Source: an uncultured bacterium (GTDB taxonomy: Bacteria; Planctomycetota; UBA1135; UBA2386). Taken from it: a DNA stretch of 64,000 nt. The notes below the pieces were generated by a model that saw nothing but the letters and a program-made list of their open reading frames with translations, had not been told where the DNA came from and searched no databases. The stretch is from the NCBI GenBank assembly GCA_937906475.1, contig CALCZA010000114.1, positions 80,024-144,023 of the forward strand, in the 5' to 3' direction. This document shows, one piece after another, positions 51,801 to 60,046 of this stretch. Each line of letters starts with the position of its first letter. Positions within the stretch are counted from its first letter, which is position 1. The position numbers were made by a program, and so were the translations under genes.

Positions 51801-52742
51801 ATGGCACCGCGCTGCTGCCTCGCCATGCTTGCGCTGTTCGCTGTCTCCGCCTGTGGCACGACTGCCAATGACTATTCGCCCGGCCAGCTCAACGACGAGC
51901 AGTTGAAGCGGGTGCGTGAGGTTGTGAAGGCCTTCTTGAATAGCGATGAGAACTATCCAGAGTTGCGCGATGAAGTGCTGAAGGATCCGGTTGCGATCAA
52001 GTGGTTCGTTCGCGACCTCGAGTCGAGAATCGTGCACGCGCGCGAAGGCCAGTCAGAGATGCTTGGCGAAGAGAAGGTTCGTTTGGACCGCGTTAAGGAA
52101 GCGACTCGGCGACGCGGCAAGCCCGCGGAATGGAGCCTTCCGGGCCAGCGACCCGATACCCGGGCCATTGCCCAGATTATTGCGATTGGCGAGCCCGCGG
52201 TAGAGGTCGTCGTCAACGACCTGGCGCTATCGTCTCAGGAGTTCCTGCGCAGCATCGGCATCGAGTTGCTGACCGGAATTGGCGATCCCGCCGTGCCGTC
52301 GCTACTTGAGTTGGCGAATACTGGCGACCAACAGCAACAGCGTGTCGCGGCGCGGGCGCTTGGCGAGATCGGCGCGGTTGGCGTGTCGTTCGATGCATTG
52401 TGCGAGTTGGCGCGTTCGCCGGTCTGGCGGATCCGCAGCGATGCTGCCAAGGGACTCGCCAACGGTGGCCCGGAGGCGCGTGACTTCTTGGTTGAGATGC
52501 TCGGGGATGAGGATCCGTTCGTGCGCCGAAAGGCTGGCGAATCGCTCGCTCGCTACAAAGATCGTATCGCGGCGACGGCCCTCATCGACTACCTCGAGTC
52601 GTGCATGAGTTCGGAAGACTCGGCCGGCGAATTGGCCGCGCAGAAGGCTCTGCAGGCGATTTCCGGCACGAGGATGGTGCGTGCATCATCAGCGTGGCGA
52701 CGTTTTGTTGACGAAATGCCGCCTGGAGAAGGCGGGCGCTGA
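51801..52742 (+). CDS. HEAT-repeat lipoprotein
   Basis: 313 residues from the ATG at 51801 (ATG 51768 is 11 codons earlier). MAPRCCLAMLALFAVSAC is a type II signal with lipobox VSAC. After a charged region (about 25-110) come HEAT-like repeats (about 120-290): VEVVVNDLALSSQEFLRSIG, DPAVPSLLELANTGDQQQQR, RSPVWRIRSDAAKGLANGGP, DEDPFVRRKAGESLARYKD. A binding scaffold tethered to a membrane is likely; the partner is unknown. It is followed by a compound hairpin, so probably monocistronic. Confidence 0.78.
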   Translation: MAPRCCLAMLALFAVSACGTTANDYSPGQLNDEQLKRVREVVKAFLNSDENYPELRDEVLKDPVAIKWFVRDLESRIVHAREGQSEMLGEEKVRLDRVKEATRRRGKPAEWSLPGQRPDTRAIAQIIAIGEPAVEVVVNDLALSSQEFLRSIGIELLTGIGDPAVPSLLELANTGDQQQQRVAARALGEIGAVGVSFDALCELARSPVWRIRSDAAKGLANGGPEARDFLVEMLGDEDPFVRRKAGESLARYKDRIAATALIDYLESCMSSEDSAGELAAQKALQAISGTRMVRASSAWRRFVDEMPPGEGGR

Positions 52743-52749
52743 GGCCCTC

Positions 52750-52795
52750 TTGCGTGCATGCTTAGGGCTGCATGCATCCCAGCATGCTGACGCAA
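52750..52795 (+). terminator. Compound hairpin after the HEAT lipoprotein gene
   Basis: Arms TTGCGT-GCATGC (52750-52761) and GCATGC-tg-ACGCAA (52782-52795) pair with a 2-nt bulge and enclose GGG-CTGCATGCAT-CCC. It starts 7 nt after the stop. No T-tract; likely terminator or RNA stabiliser. Confidence 0.5.
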
Positions 52796-52831
52796 CATTG
52801 ATAGTGGTCGCAGCAGAACTGCACGGAATAC

Positions 52832-53404
52832 ATGGCTGACGAGTGGAAGATCCAACGGGACCGTGAGGGCTGTCAGAAGCCCGGGTGTCCCTTGCAGACC
52901 AGCAGGTCGTACTTTGCCGTTCTTGAATGGGCTCCGGTTGCGACGAAGAAGGACCCGGAGAACGAGGTGATGACCTGCGTGCGCCGTGAAATGTGCGACG
53001 CGTGCTTCCAGGATCACGAGAAGACCTGTGACGTTGCGAAGCCGCCAATTTTCTGGCGTGCGATGCGTCAGGTCGCGGGCAAGAAGGATCCGGTGCTCGA
53101 CCTGCAGTCGCTGCGCATGCTGTTCGATCGCCTGGCCAGTGTCGAAGATGATCGCGCCCGCGCGCTGCGCTACTTCTGCGCGTTGTTGCTGCTGCGCAAG
53201 CGCGTGCTGAAGATGGCCAAGGCGAAGACTCGCGAACAGCAGCAGGCCGACTTGGTGCTGCGCGACCCCAAGGTCAAGGACATGGAGCCGGTGTGTCTGG
53301 TTGCGCCGGCGATCGACATCAGCGAGTTGGGCGCCATCAAGGACGAGTTGCTCGCGATGTTGGGCGAGGGATCGGAAGACGAAGCCGTGGACGCGGACGC
53401 GTAG
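52832..53404 (+). CDS. Cysteine-rich cytoplasmic protein of unknown function
   Basis: 190 residues, no signal peptide. The first half has six cysteines in a zinc- or Fe-S-like arrangement: C14-x4-C19 (GCQKPGC), then C49, C55xxC58 and C66 (CVRREMCDACFQDHEKTC). The middle is helical and Leu/Arg-rich (ALRYFCALLLLRKRVLKMAK). The C-terminus has DLVLRDPKVKDMEPVCLVAP and an acidic tail. It resembles hypothetical metal-binding proteins recurrent in planctomycete genomes, but no named family was recognised. Coding status is strong given codon use and motif spacing. Confidence 0.7.
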   Translation: MADEWKIQRDREGCQKPGCPLQTSRSYFAVLEWAPVATKKDPENEVMTCVRREMCDACFQDHEKTCDVAKPPIFWRAMRQVAGKKDPVLDLQSLRMLFDRLASVEDDRARALRYFCALLLLRKRVLKMAKAKTREQQQADLVLRDPKVKDMEPVCLVAPAIDISELGAIKDELLAMLGEGSEDEAVDADA

Positions 53405-53432
53405 GCACTGGTCGCCAATGCGGGCCCATTCT

Positions 53433-53447
53433 GCCACCAGCGGTGGC
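53433..53447. terminator. Short hairpin between convergent genes
   Basis: GCCACC-AGC-GGTGGC, a 6-bp GC stem 29 nt after the stop of the Cys-rich protein gene. A nine-G run at 53492-53500 lies farther on in the same spacer. Confidence 0.35.
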
Positions 53448-53598
53448 GCCTGTGAGGTCGAGCCGTTCCCAGGCTAGCCCTGTCACGCAGCGGGGGGGGG
53501 CACTAGGTGGGCATTGCTCATGCCACCCGAACCGATGCGCGCCTTCATTCGGGGTCGCCGAGCCGGTACCCTGCCCGGGCCGTCGGCCGCGAGCTAGG

Positions 53599-54201
53599 CT
53601 AGTTCTTGCGCAGCCAGCTGATGTCCCAGACGAACGCATCGCCAGATTCAATCGCGGTGCGCACCGGCATCAGCAGGGTTGCCTTGCTGCCGTCGCGGTC
53701 GGCCTGCACGCCGCGGCCGGTCGGCAGCACGCCAGAGGTGATCACGTTGCCGGGGGCGACGAGTTCGAAGCGCAGCACATCGGCGATCTCCTTGGTGCGG
53801 CCCGAGGGGTCGTAGGCCTTGGCCATCAGTTCGCGGGCTTTCTGGTTGGGCACGAGCGTCTCGATCCACTTGGCCTCGGGGCCGCGTTGGATGTTGACGC
53901 GGAGTCCTGGCCGGTCGCCATCAAGTTGTGGTGAGAACGTCACTTCACCATCGCCCAGCGTTACCGTTTCGACTTCGGAGAAGGTGCCCTGGCTCGAGAT
54001 CAGGCCGGCCCGAATGGTCCAGTTGACGCCCTTGGTGCGGTTCTCTGCGTCGGTGTCCTTGGCGATCGGCATCAGTGCGCGGGTCGTGATCGTGCCCGAC
54101 CCGTCGGCAGCTAGGTTGATGTGCACGCCGACCAGTTCTCCGTTAGAGCAAGCGCACAAGGAGGTTAGGAGCAGGAGCGACAGGATTGAGGAGGTGCGCA
54201 T
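53599..54201 (-). CDS. Small lipoprotein, beta-rich
   Basis: 200 residues from the ATG at 54201; the track start is 40 codons too early. MRTSSILSLLLLTSLCAC is a type II signal with lipobox (SLCAC). The mature protein is mainly beta (ELVGVHINLAADGSGTITTRA, VETVTLGDGEVTFSPQLDG, EIADVLRFELVAPGNVITSG). It ends AFVWDISWLRKN, similar in style to LppM-like or 'DUF3153'-type lipoproteins; the similarity is weak. It is convergent with the Cys-rich gene and divergent from mraZ, with a 349-nt control region between. Confidence 0.7.
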   Translation of the reverse strand: MRTSSILSLLLLTSLCACSNGELVGVHINLAADGSGTITTRALMPIAKDTDAENRTKGVNWTIRAGLISSQGTFSEVETVTLGDGEVTFSPQLDGDRPGLRVNIQRGPEAKWIETLVPNQKARELMAKAYDPSGRTKEIADVLRFELVAPGNVITSGVLPTGRGVQADRDGSKATLLMPVRTAIESGDAFVWDISWLRKN

Positions 54202-54433
54202 GAGTTGGTTCCCGTGGAGTGGCGCCGGGGGCGCCGAGGCTGTCCCGGGTGCCGCCCCTCGGGCAGCTATCGGGCGACTATTCGAACCATGCCACCGGAG
54301 CCACGTCACCGCCACGTCCACCAGCCAGCAATCCCCACAGTTTTTTTCTGCCGGCCTGATCTCTTGTCGGGGCCTGGACTGGTGCTTTTACCGTAGTTCT
54401 GCCCCTATGGAGTGTGGCCTGATCGGGGCTATA

Positions 54434-54491
54434 GTGGGTAGATGGTGGTTAAAGGTGGTTTCAGGGTGGTGTGCTGTGGTTGACAGTGGTT
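54434..54491 (+). promoter_or_regulatory. Six helically phased GTGG repeats, probable MraZ operator
   Basis: GTGG occurs at 54434, 54445, 54455, 54466, 54476 and 54486, spaced 11, 10, 11, 10 and 10 bp. The first reads GTGGG, the others GTGGTT or GTGGTG. MraZ is known to bind TGGGN-type direct repeats with about 10-bp spacing upstream of its own gene. The last copy abuts the -35 box of the promoter at 54480-54508. Confidence 0.75.
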
Positions 54492-54508
54492 TCTGCCTTT
54501 GCTAGGGT
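54480..54508 (+). promoter_or_regulatory. Sigma-70-type promoter of the dcw cluster
   Basis: TTGACA (54480-54485, perfect consensus), 17-nt spacer, TAGGGT (54503-54508). The mraZ ATG at 54551 follows 42 nt downstream. The -35 box is interleaved with the fifth and sixth GTGG repeats, so a protein bound there would block RNA polymerase. Confidence 0.65.
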
Positions 54509-54550
54509 TCCAAGTGACAAGGGCGCAGGGCGCGACCCAATTTCAGCAAG

Positions 54551-55024
54551 ATGGTGACTTACTTTGGCAGTTCGGAGCACGGCGTGGATGACAAAGGCAG
54601 GATCACCCTGCCTTCGCGCATCCTCGACGAGTTGCCGAAGAGTCTCTGGAAGTTCCACATCACCGCTGGGCTTGACCGCTGCCTGCTCCTGCATGACTCC
54701 GAGGGGTTCCAAGAACTTGTAGACCGGATCGGTCGAGCTGTGCCTGGCAGCCGGGCTCACCGAGCGCTGTGTCGCCGCTTTCTTGGTCATTCCGTTGAGG
54801 TCGTGCCTGATGGCAACCGGCGCATTCGTGTGCCCGAGCCATTGCTCAAGTATGCGGGGCTCGCAGCTAGTCAGCCCGTCACCCTGGTAGGCACCGGCCG
54901 AGTCGTGGAACTCTGGTCGCCGTCGGTCCTGGATGTGGCGCTGGCCGAAGCAAGTCCCGAGGAAGAGCAGCTCTTTTCTAGTTTGGTTGGTTCTGCCACT
55001 CCATCGACTCCCTCGAACCCCTAG
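54551..55024 (+). CDS. mraZ: Transcriptional regulator MraZ
   Basis: 157 residues (typical 145-155). MraZ is an AbrB-fold DNA-binding protein that controls the division and cell-wall cluster it heads. The first fold repeat has the signature VDDKGRITLPSRILDEL. The second is VVPDGNRRIRVPEPLLKYAG, with Arg in place of the usual Gly of DxxGR. Further conserved parts are TAGLDRCLLLHD and VTLVGTGRVVELW. The phased repeats upstream are the expected target and suggest autoregulation. It is followed by rsmH after 139 nt. Confidence 0.93.
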   Translation: MVTYFGSSEHGVDDKGRITLPSRILDELPKSLWKFHITAGLDRCLLLHDSEGFQELVDRIGRAVPGSRAHRALCRRFLGHSVEVVPDGNRRIRVPEPLLKYAGLAASQPVTLVGTGRVVELWSPSVLDVALAEASPEEEQLFSSLVGSATPSTPSNP

Positions 55025-55163
55025 TGACGAAGATCGTCGCCGGGTCTTGGTGGTCACGCTGCGATAGGCGTCGCAGCGGGACTGGCGTGACGTGTCTTTG
55101 CTCCCTTGGTCAGGGAGTTCGTTTTTTGCGACTGCTGTCGGGCGGTCCGAGGGATGCAGCGCA

Positions 55164-56117
55164 ATGAATGCGGACGCTCACGCTAGTGGCGACGACGGTG
55201 AATCGCACGGGGATAGGCCCCCGTTGCACTTGCCGGTGTTGCTGCAGTCAGTGTTATCGATCCTCGAACTCCGCTCTGGACTCGTGGTCGTTGATGGAAC
55301 GGTTGGAGCTGGTGGTCATGCGGTAGAGATATCGCAGGCCATTGGCCCTGACGGTGTTGTGGTTGGAATCGATCGTGATCGGGAGATCCTGGTCGCGGCG
55401 CAAGAAGCTTTGGCGGACGCCAAGGATGCCTGCGCCGGGGCCAGTTTCTCTCTTCACCATTCTGCTCACGCCAGTATGCGCGAGGTCCTGTTGGGTGCCG
55501 GTCAGCCCCAATGCGATCGCGTGCTCCTCGATCTGGGAGTGAGTTCCCTACAGTTGGACCAACCCGAACGAGGGTTTTCCTTCATGGCCGACGGGCCGCT
55601 AGATATGCGAATGGATGCGAACGCGCCACTGACAGCAGCTCAGTGGTTAGCGAAAGTGTCCGAAGTCGACTTGGCGAACACGCTCTACCAATTGGGGGAA
55701 GAGCGGTTCAGCCGTCGCATTGCTCGACGCATCGTCGAGGAGCGGTATCGTACGCCAGTCGTTCGCACCCGTCAGCTCTCCGAGTTGGTGGTGTCCGCCC
55801 TGCCTGGCAATAAGAGGCATGGCCGTATTCACGCCGCAACCCGCACGTTCCAAGCGGTGCGCATGGCGGTCAATGACGAGATGGGTGAGCTTGAGCGCGG
55901 CATGCAAGCAGCGCTCGACAGTCTTGCACCTGGCGGCCGTTTGGTCGTGATCTCGTTTCACTCCATTGAGGACCGGTTCGTGAAGCACTGGATGCGCGCG
56001 AACATGGACGTCGTTACCAAGAAGCCGATTATCGCGACGCCGGCAGAAGCTAAGCAGAACCCGCGTTCGCGCAGTGCCAAGCTTCGTTGTGCAGTCAAGC
56101 CGGAGGTTGCAGCATGA
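55164..56117 (+). CDS. rsmH: 16S rRNA (cytosine1402-N4)-methyltransferase RsmH
   Basis: 317 residues from the ATG at 55164, with GAGGGA about 9 nt upstream; the track start is 24 codons early. RsmH methylates N4 of C1402 in 16S rRNA. Motifs: HLPVLLQSVLSIL, VVDGTVGAGGHAVEI (SAM-binding), VVGIDRDREIL, VLLDLGVSSLQLDQPERGFSF, MRMDANAPLTA, RIHAATRTFQAVRMAVNDE, GGRLVVISFHSIEDRFVKHWMR. The usual second gene of dcw clusters. Stop overlaps the next start (ATGA). Confidence 0.96.
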   Translation: MNADAHASGDDGESHGDRPPLHLPVLLQSVLSILELRSGLVVVDGTVGAGGHAVEISQAIGPDGVVVGIDRDREILVAAQEALADAKDACAGASFSLHHSAHASMREVLLGAGQPQCDRVLLDLGVSSLQLDQPERGFSFMADGPLDMRMDANAPLTAAQWLAKVSEVDLANTLYQLGEERFSRRIARRIVEERYRTPVVRTRQLSELVVSALPGNKRHGRIHAATRTFQAVRMAVNDEMGELERGMQAALDSLAPGGRLVVISFHSIEDRFVKHWMRANMDVVTKKPIIATPAEAKQNPRSRSAKLRCAVKPEVAA

Positions 56118-56368
56118 AGTGGCTCATTGCAGGGTTGTTGTTCGCGTTAGCTGTTGGTCTCGCCGTCGGCACGGCTGGGATTCGCGCCGAGAACGTCGTG
56201 CTTCGCCGCAACATCGAGAAGCAATACCGCGCCATTAACGATCGCCAGAAGGAACTCGATCGCTTGTGGTTCCAGCGGCTGCAGGCAATCTCTCCAGAAC
56301 GCCTGGCGGAGATGCACAATCAGTGGCTGCAGAGGGAAGGCCAGCGCCGCCAGGGTCGCGTGCAATGA
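56114..56368 (+). CDS. ftsL: FtsL-like divisome protein
   Basis: 84 residues from the ATG at 56114. One transmembrane helix at the N-terminus (MKWLIAGLLFALAVGLAVGTA) is followed by a helical, probably coiled-coil segment (LRRNIEKQYRAINDRQKELDRL). This is FtsL topology, although FtsL sequences diverge so much that the name rests on size, topology and position between rsmH and ftsI. FtsL would bridge to the FtsB/FtsQ subcomplex and activate FtsWI. ATGA overlaps on both sides indicate tight coupling. Confidence 0.75.
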   Translation: MKWLIAGLLFALAVGLAVGTAGIRAENVVLRRNIEKQYRAINDRQKELDRLWFQRLQAISPERLAEMHNQWLQREGQRRQGRVQ

Positions 56369-58461
56369 AGGCTGGCGAACTGCTGCGAATCCGCGTCGCC
56401 TTCGGTGCGCTGGGCCTGGTGCCGGTCTTCCTAGCTGGTTGGCTCGGCTGGTTGCAGGTATTGCAGGCAGGCACGATTGATCGTCGCGATGGCACGCCGG
56501 TGCCGCTGAGTGCGGTGACTGCTGATCGCCAAGGTTGGAGGACCGAGGCGATCCCGGCACCGCGAGGCACGATCGTTGATCGCAATGGTGCGACGCTCGC
56601 CTCTGATCGCGCAACTTATGAGGTGCGTGCGAGCATTGGCGCGCCGAGGAAGGTGCGCCAGGACCTGACACTATTCCGCCCGTGGGTGGCGCGTCTCGTC
56701 AATCGTCTCGGGTTGGCGTTGGTTGCCGACCCGGACATGGAAGGGCGCGACGTGCTCTTCGAGAAGCACAAGAAGCGCCTGACGGCGGCGGCGAATCGCG
56801 CCTGGCGGATCAATGAGTTGCCCGCAGTTGGTGTCTGGCCGACTACGCACAGGCGCACTGCCGACTTCTTAGTCTCCGTTGGTGTCGATCGCCTCGCGGT
56901 GATCCATGCGTTGCGTGCCTATGACATGAGTGCGGCGTACCCGACGCTGTCGATGCAGTTCATGCACGGCTTTCGCCGCGTGTATCCCGATCGTGAATTG
57001 ACCCATGGGATCGTCGGCCACCTCAATTCGTTCAGGACGAACCTGCCCAGCGGTGGCGTCAAGCTAGAGACTGTTGGGGTTGTCGGGTTGGAGTCGTTTG
57101 TGGCTCTCGAGCCGCAGGCTGGCGGTAAGCGGCGCTTTCTCGCTGACGGCCTCAGTCGCCCATACTTCGCCGCGCTGGTCGAGAACGCGCCCGAAGGTGC
57201 GGTGCTGCACTCAACCTTAGATCTCGAACTGCAGCGCGCTGCTGTGCGCGAGTTGACGGCTAAGTGCGAAGAGGGGCTGCACAACAGGAAGGGTGAATAC
57301 GCCAAGTGGGGTGCTCTGACTCTCGTCGAGATTGCCACTGGCGATGTGCTGGCGGCGGCTTCGTGGCATCGCGGTGATGCGCCGGCGCAAGCGCGCCCGT
57401 TCGCTCCGTACCAGAACCTGTTTGAGCCGGGGTCGATCGTCAAGCCGCTAGTCCTCAGTTATGCGCTTGAGGTTGGCGCTCTCGACTGGGCGAAGGAATA
57501 CGACTGCAATCCAGGTCACGCCACCTACCGCGAAGTGATTCGTAGCTTGGGTCGGCGCAAGGCCGTTCGTGATGACCACAACTGTGGCTTGTTGACGCCG
57601 CACGGCATCATCGTCAACAGCTCCAACATTGGCGCCGCGTTCATTGGCTTGCAGTTGACGCGCCCGCAATGGCAGGACTACATGCTGGGCTATGGCTTTG
57701 GCCAGTCGCTCGGTCTCAACCTTCCTGGCGAGTCACGCGGTGGCAATCACCATCGCTCGTTCGCCGCCGACATAAACATTCGATCGTTTCGCGCCAATAG
57801 CGCCATCTCATTCAGCTTCGGCTACGAGATGACGGCGACCGTCATGCAAGTCGCGCGTGCTTACATGCGCATGTTCCGCGGCCTCGGTGCAGAGTTGCGC
57901 TTGGTTAAGGCGCTCGAACTCAATGGCGAGTGGTGCGATGTGCCGGTCAAGCTAGATACCGGTCCGCGCTACCGCCCCGAAGTTGTCAACGCCATTCGCG
58001 AGGCTATGGCGGACGTTGTTAGTAACGACTCACATGCAACCGGGCGCTTCGTGCATCAGCAGATGCTGAAGGAAACCGGCGTAGACCTGCAAGGTCTCGT
58101 GGGTGGCAAGACCGGTACCGCAGTGAGTCCAGTTCGCTTGCTTGATGGTTCGAAGGCAACCATGCGCAACGCGAGCTTCGTTGGGTTCTTGCCTGCGGAC
58201 AACCCGCGTTGGCTTGCGGTGTGTGTTCTTCAGAGCGATGTTGTTTCGCGATTCTATGGTGGCAGGTATGCTGCTCCCCCAGCAGTAAAGCTGTTGCTCC
58301 AATGCCAAAAGCAATTGGAGCGGCAGTCCATGCACCAGGCATCGCAATTACGTTCGGGTGGTCAGACCCGGCACGCTCCTTCGGGAGTGGATCTTCGATC
58401 ACCTGGTTCTTCAGGCTGGAGCGCGTCGGTTGGGACCGGCGTTTCCAGGGATACTCGTTAG
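56365..58461 (+). CDS. ftsI: Division-type class B penicillin-binding protein (FtsI/PBP3-like)
   Basis: 698 residues from the ATG at 56365. A signal-anchor helix (about 11-32) is followed by the dimerisation region with APRGTIVDRNGATLASD (about 65-81), and then the transpeptidase domain. Active-site motifs are intact: EPGSIVK (Ser357, Lys360), SSN (419-421) and KTG (582-584). It cross-links septal peptidoglycan with FtsW. An insertion of about 100 residues in the pedestal region (about 95-200) makes it longer than E. coli FtsI. The last 60 residues are low-complexity Ser/Gly/Arg; no PASTA domain was seen. Confidence 0.92.
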   Translation: MKAGELLRIRVAFGALGLVPVFLAGWLGWLQVLQAGTIDRRDGTPVPLSAVTADRQGWRTEAIPAPRGTIVDRNGATLASDRATYEVRASIGAPRKVRQDLTLFRPWVARLVNRLGLALVADPDMEGRDVLFEKHKKRLTAAANRAWRINELPAVGVWPTTHRRTADFLVSVGVDRLAVIHALRAYDMSAAYPTLSMQFMHGFRRVYPDRELTHGIVGHLNSFRTNLPSGGVKLETVGVVGLESFVALEPQAGGKRRFLADGLSRPYFAALVENAPEGAVLHSTLDLELQRAAVRELTAKCEEGLHNRKGEYAKWGALTLVEIATGDVLAAASWHRGDAPAQARPFAPYQNLFEPGSIVKPLVLSYALEVGALDWAKEYDCNPGHATYREVIRSLGRRKAVRDDHNCGLLTPHGIIVNSSNIGAAFIGLQLTRPQWQDYMLGYGFGQSLGLNLPGESRGGNHHRSFAADINIRSFRANSAISFSFGYEMTATVMQVARAYMRMFRGLGAELRLVKALELNGEWCDVPVKLDTGPRYRPEVVNAIREAMADVVSNDSHATGRFVHQQMLKETGVDLQGLVGGKTGTAVSPVRLLDGSKATMRNASFVGFLPADNPRWLAVCVLQSDVVSRFYGGRYAAPPAVKLLLQCQKQLERQSMHQASQLRSGGQTRHAPSGVDLRSPGSSGWSASVGTGVSRDTR

Positions 58462-58468
58462 GCGGTTC

Positions 58469-60046
58469 ATGACTGATTTGGCTTTCCCATCCGGACTCCC
58501 GTCCGGTCAGGGGTTCGTTCGTTTACGTGAACTTCGCGACTGCTTGCAGCCGCGTGACGTAATGCATTGGCGCGACCTGGCAGTGGACGGATTGGCGTTC
58601 CACTCGGCCGAAGTGCGTCCCGGCAATCTGTTCTTCGCAATCCGCGGCACCAAGAACGATGGCACGGTGTTCGCCCAACAAGCAATTGCGCGCGGCGCCG
58701 TCGCTGTGGTCGCGGATCAACCGTTGTCGTTGTCGGTGCCGGTGTTGGTCGTCGACAACGTGCGTGAAGCGTTGGCGGATGCGGCGCGCTTTTACTACCG
58801 CGATCCGTCGAAGGCGATCTCGGTGGTTGGCGTGACCGGAACCAATGGCAAGACCACGACGGGTCATCTGATCCGCGCCTGCCTGCAGGCCGATCGTCGC
58901 CAAGTTGGTTTGATCGGAACGATCGCCTACGAGTTTGGTGGCCGTCGCATTCCGGCGTCTAACACGACGCCTGATCCGGTGCGCATCCACGGTTACTTAC
59001 GCGAGATGGCAGATCGTTTTGCCAGCGCGTGTGTGATGGAAGTGTCGAGCCACAGTCTCGACCAAGATCGTGTGCGTGGCGTGCACTTCGCCGTCGCTGT
59101 GTTCACGAACCTGTCGCAGGACCACCTCGACTACCACGGCAGCATGGAGTCGTATCTGCAGGCCAAGGCGCGCCTGTTCCGGTCGCTCGGTCCGGGGGCG
59201 ACTGCGGTGCTTAATCGCGATGATCCGGCGTCGATGATGATGGCCGAGGAGTTGGTGACCGGCGTCAACATCATGTGGTACGGCATTTCGCCCGAAGCCG
59301 ACATTCGCGCCGAAGATGTCCGACCTGGCCCCGACGGCACGCGGTTGCGCATCGTCATGCCCAATGGCGCTGCCGAGTTGTTCTTGCCGATCGTCGGTTC
59401 GCACAACGTCGAGAACGCGTTGGCTGCTGCCGCGACGGCGTTGGCGCTCGGCGCCAGTGAGTTGACGGTTGCCTCAGCGCTCGAAGATGCGCGCGCGGTT
59501 CCCGGTCGTTTGGAATTGGTCGAACCACCGGGTGGCTTGATGCGTGGCGGACGTGTGCGCACGTTCGTTGACTACGCCCACACGCCCGATGCGTTGGATA
59601 AGGTCTGTGCGACGTTGGCGGAAGTCTGTGAGGGTGATCTGCACGTTGTGTTTGGTTGCGGTGGCGATCGTGATCGCACCAAGCGTGCACCGATGGCGCA
59701 GGCTGTTGCTCGTCACGCGCGCTACGCCTATCTGACCAGCGACAACCCGCGCAGCGAAGACCCGGCTCTTATCATTCGCGACATGGTCGATGGACTCGGC
59801 GCCGAAGGCGTGGATCCGATGGTCGGCGAAGGCGCAGAGCGTTCGTGCGATCTCTTTGAGGTGATTGATCGAGCCGAGGCAATTCGTCTCGCATGTCGTC
59901 AGGCCAAGCCTGGCGATACTGTCTTGATCGCGGGTAAGGGTCACGAGACCTACCAGGTGTTCAAAGACAGCGTGATTCCGTTCGATGACCGTCTCGAAGC
60001 AGGGCGTGCGTTGGCGGCAAGGGAGGCCGGATGGTTGCACCGATGA
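58469..60046 (+). CDS. murE: UDP-N-acetylmuramoyl-tripeptide synthetase MurE
   Basis: 525 residues from the ATG at 58469, 7 nt after ftsI. Mur-ligase motifs: VGVTGTNGKTTTGHLI (ATP loop, about 121-135), MEVSSHSLDQDRVRG, FTNLSQDHLDYHGSMESY and NRDDPASMMM. The amino-acid specificity motif is DNPR (TSDNPRSED), indicating that the enzyme adds meso-diaminopimelate rather than lysine. This implies DAP-type peptidoglycan as in most Gram-negatives. Cytoplasmic third peptide step of peptidoglycan precursor synthesis. Confidence 0.96.
   Translation: MTDLAFPSGLPSGQGFVRLRELRDCLQPRDVMHWRDLAVDGLAFHSAEVRPGNLFFAIRGTKNDGTVFAQQAIARGAVAVVADQPLSLSVPVLVVDNVREALADAARFYYRDPSKAISVVGVTGTNGKTTTGHLIRACLQADRRQVGLIGTIAYEFGGRRIPASNTTPDPVRIHGYLREMADRFASACVMEVSSHSLDQDRVRGVHFAVAVFTNLSQDHLDYHGSMESYLQAKARLFRSLGPGATAVLNRDDPASMMMAEELVTGVNIMWYGISPEADIRAEDVRPGPDGTRLRIVMPNGAAELFLPIVGSHNVENALAAAATALALGASELTVASALEDARAVPGRLELVEPPGGLMRGGRVRTFVDYAHTPDALDKVCATLAEVCEGDLHVVFGCGGDRDRTKRAPMAQAVARHARYAYLTSDNPRSEDPALIIRDMVDGLGAEGVDPMVGEGAERSCDLFEVIDRAEAIRLACRQAKPGDTVLIAGKGHETYQVFKDSVIPFDDRLEAGRALAAREAGWLHR

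Larger units (their letters stand above)
54202..54550. other. Control region upstream of mraZ
   Basis: 349 nt between a divergent lipoprotein and mraZ. It holds a seven-T run near 54340, six phased GTGG repeats and a promoter (listed separately). No gene seen. Confidence 0.6.

Noticed and set aside
53492-53500. Nine-G homopolymer as a possible phase-variation tract
   Set aside because: It lies between convergent genes, outside any promoter or reading frame, so slippage would have no evident target.
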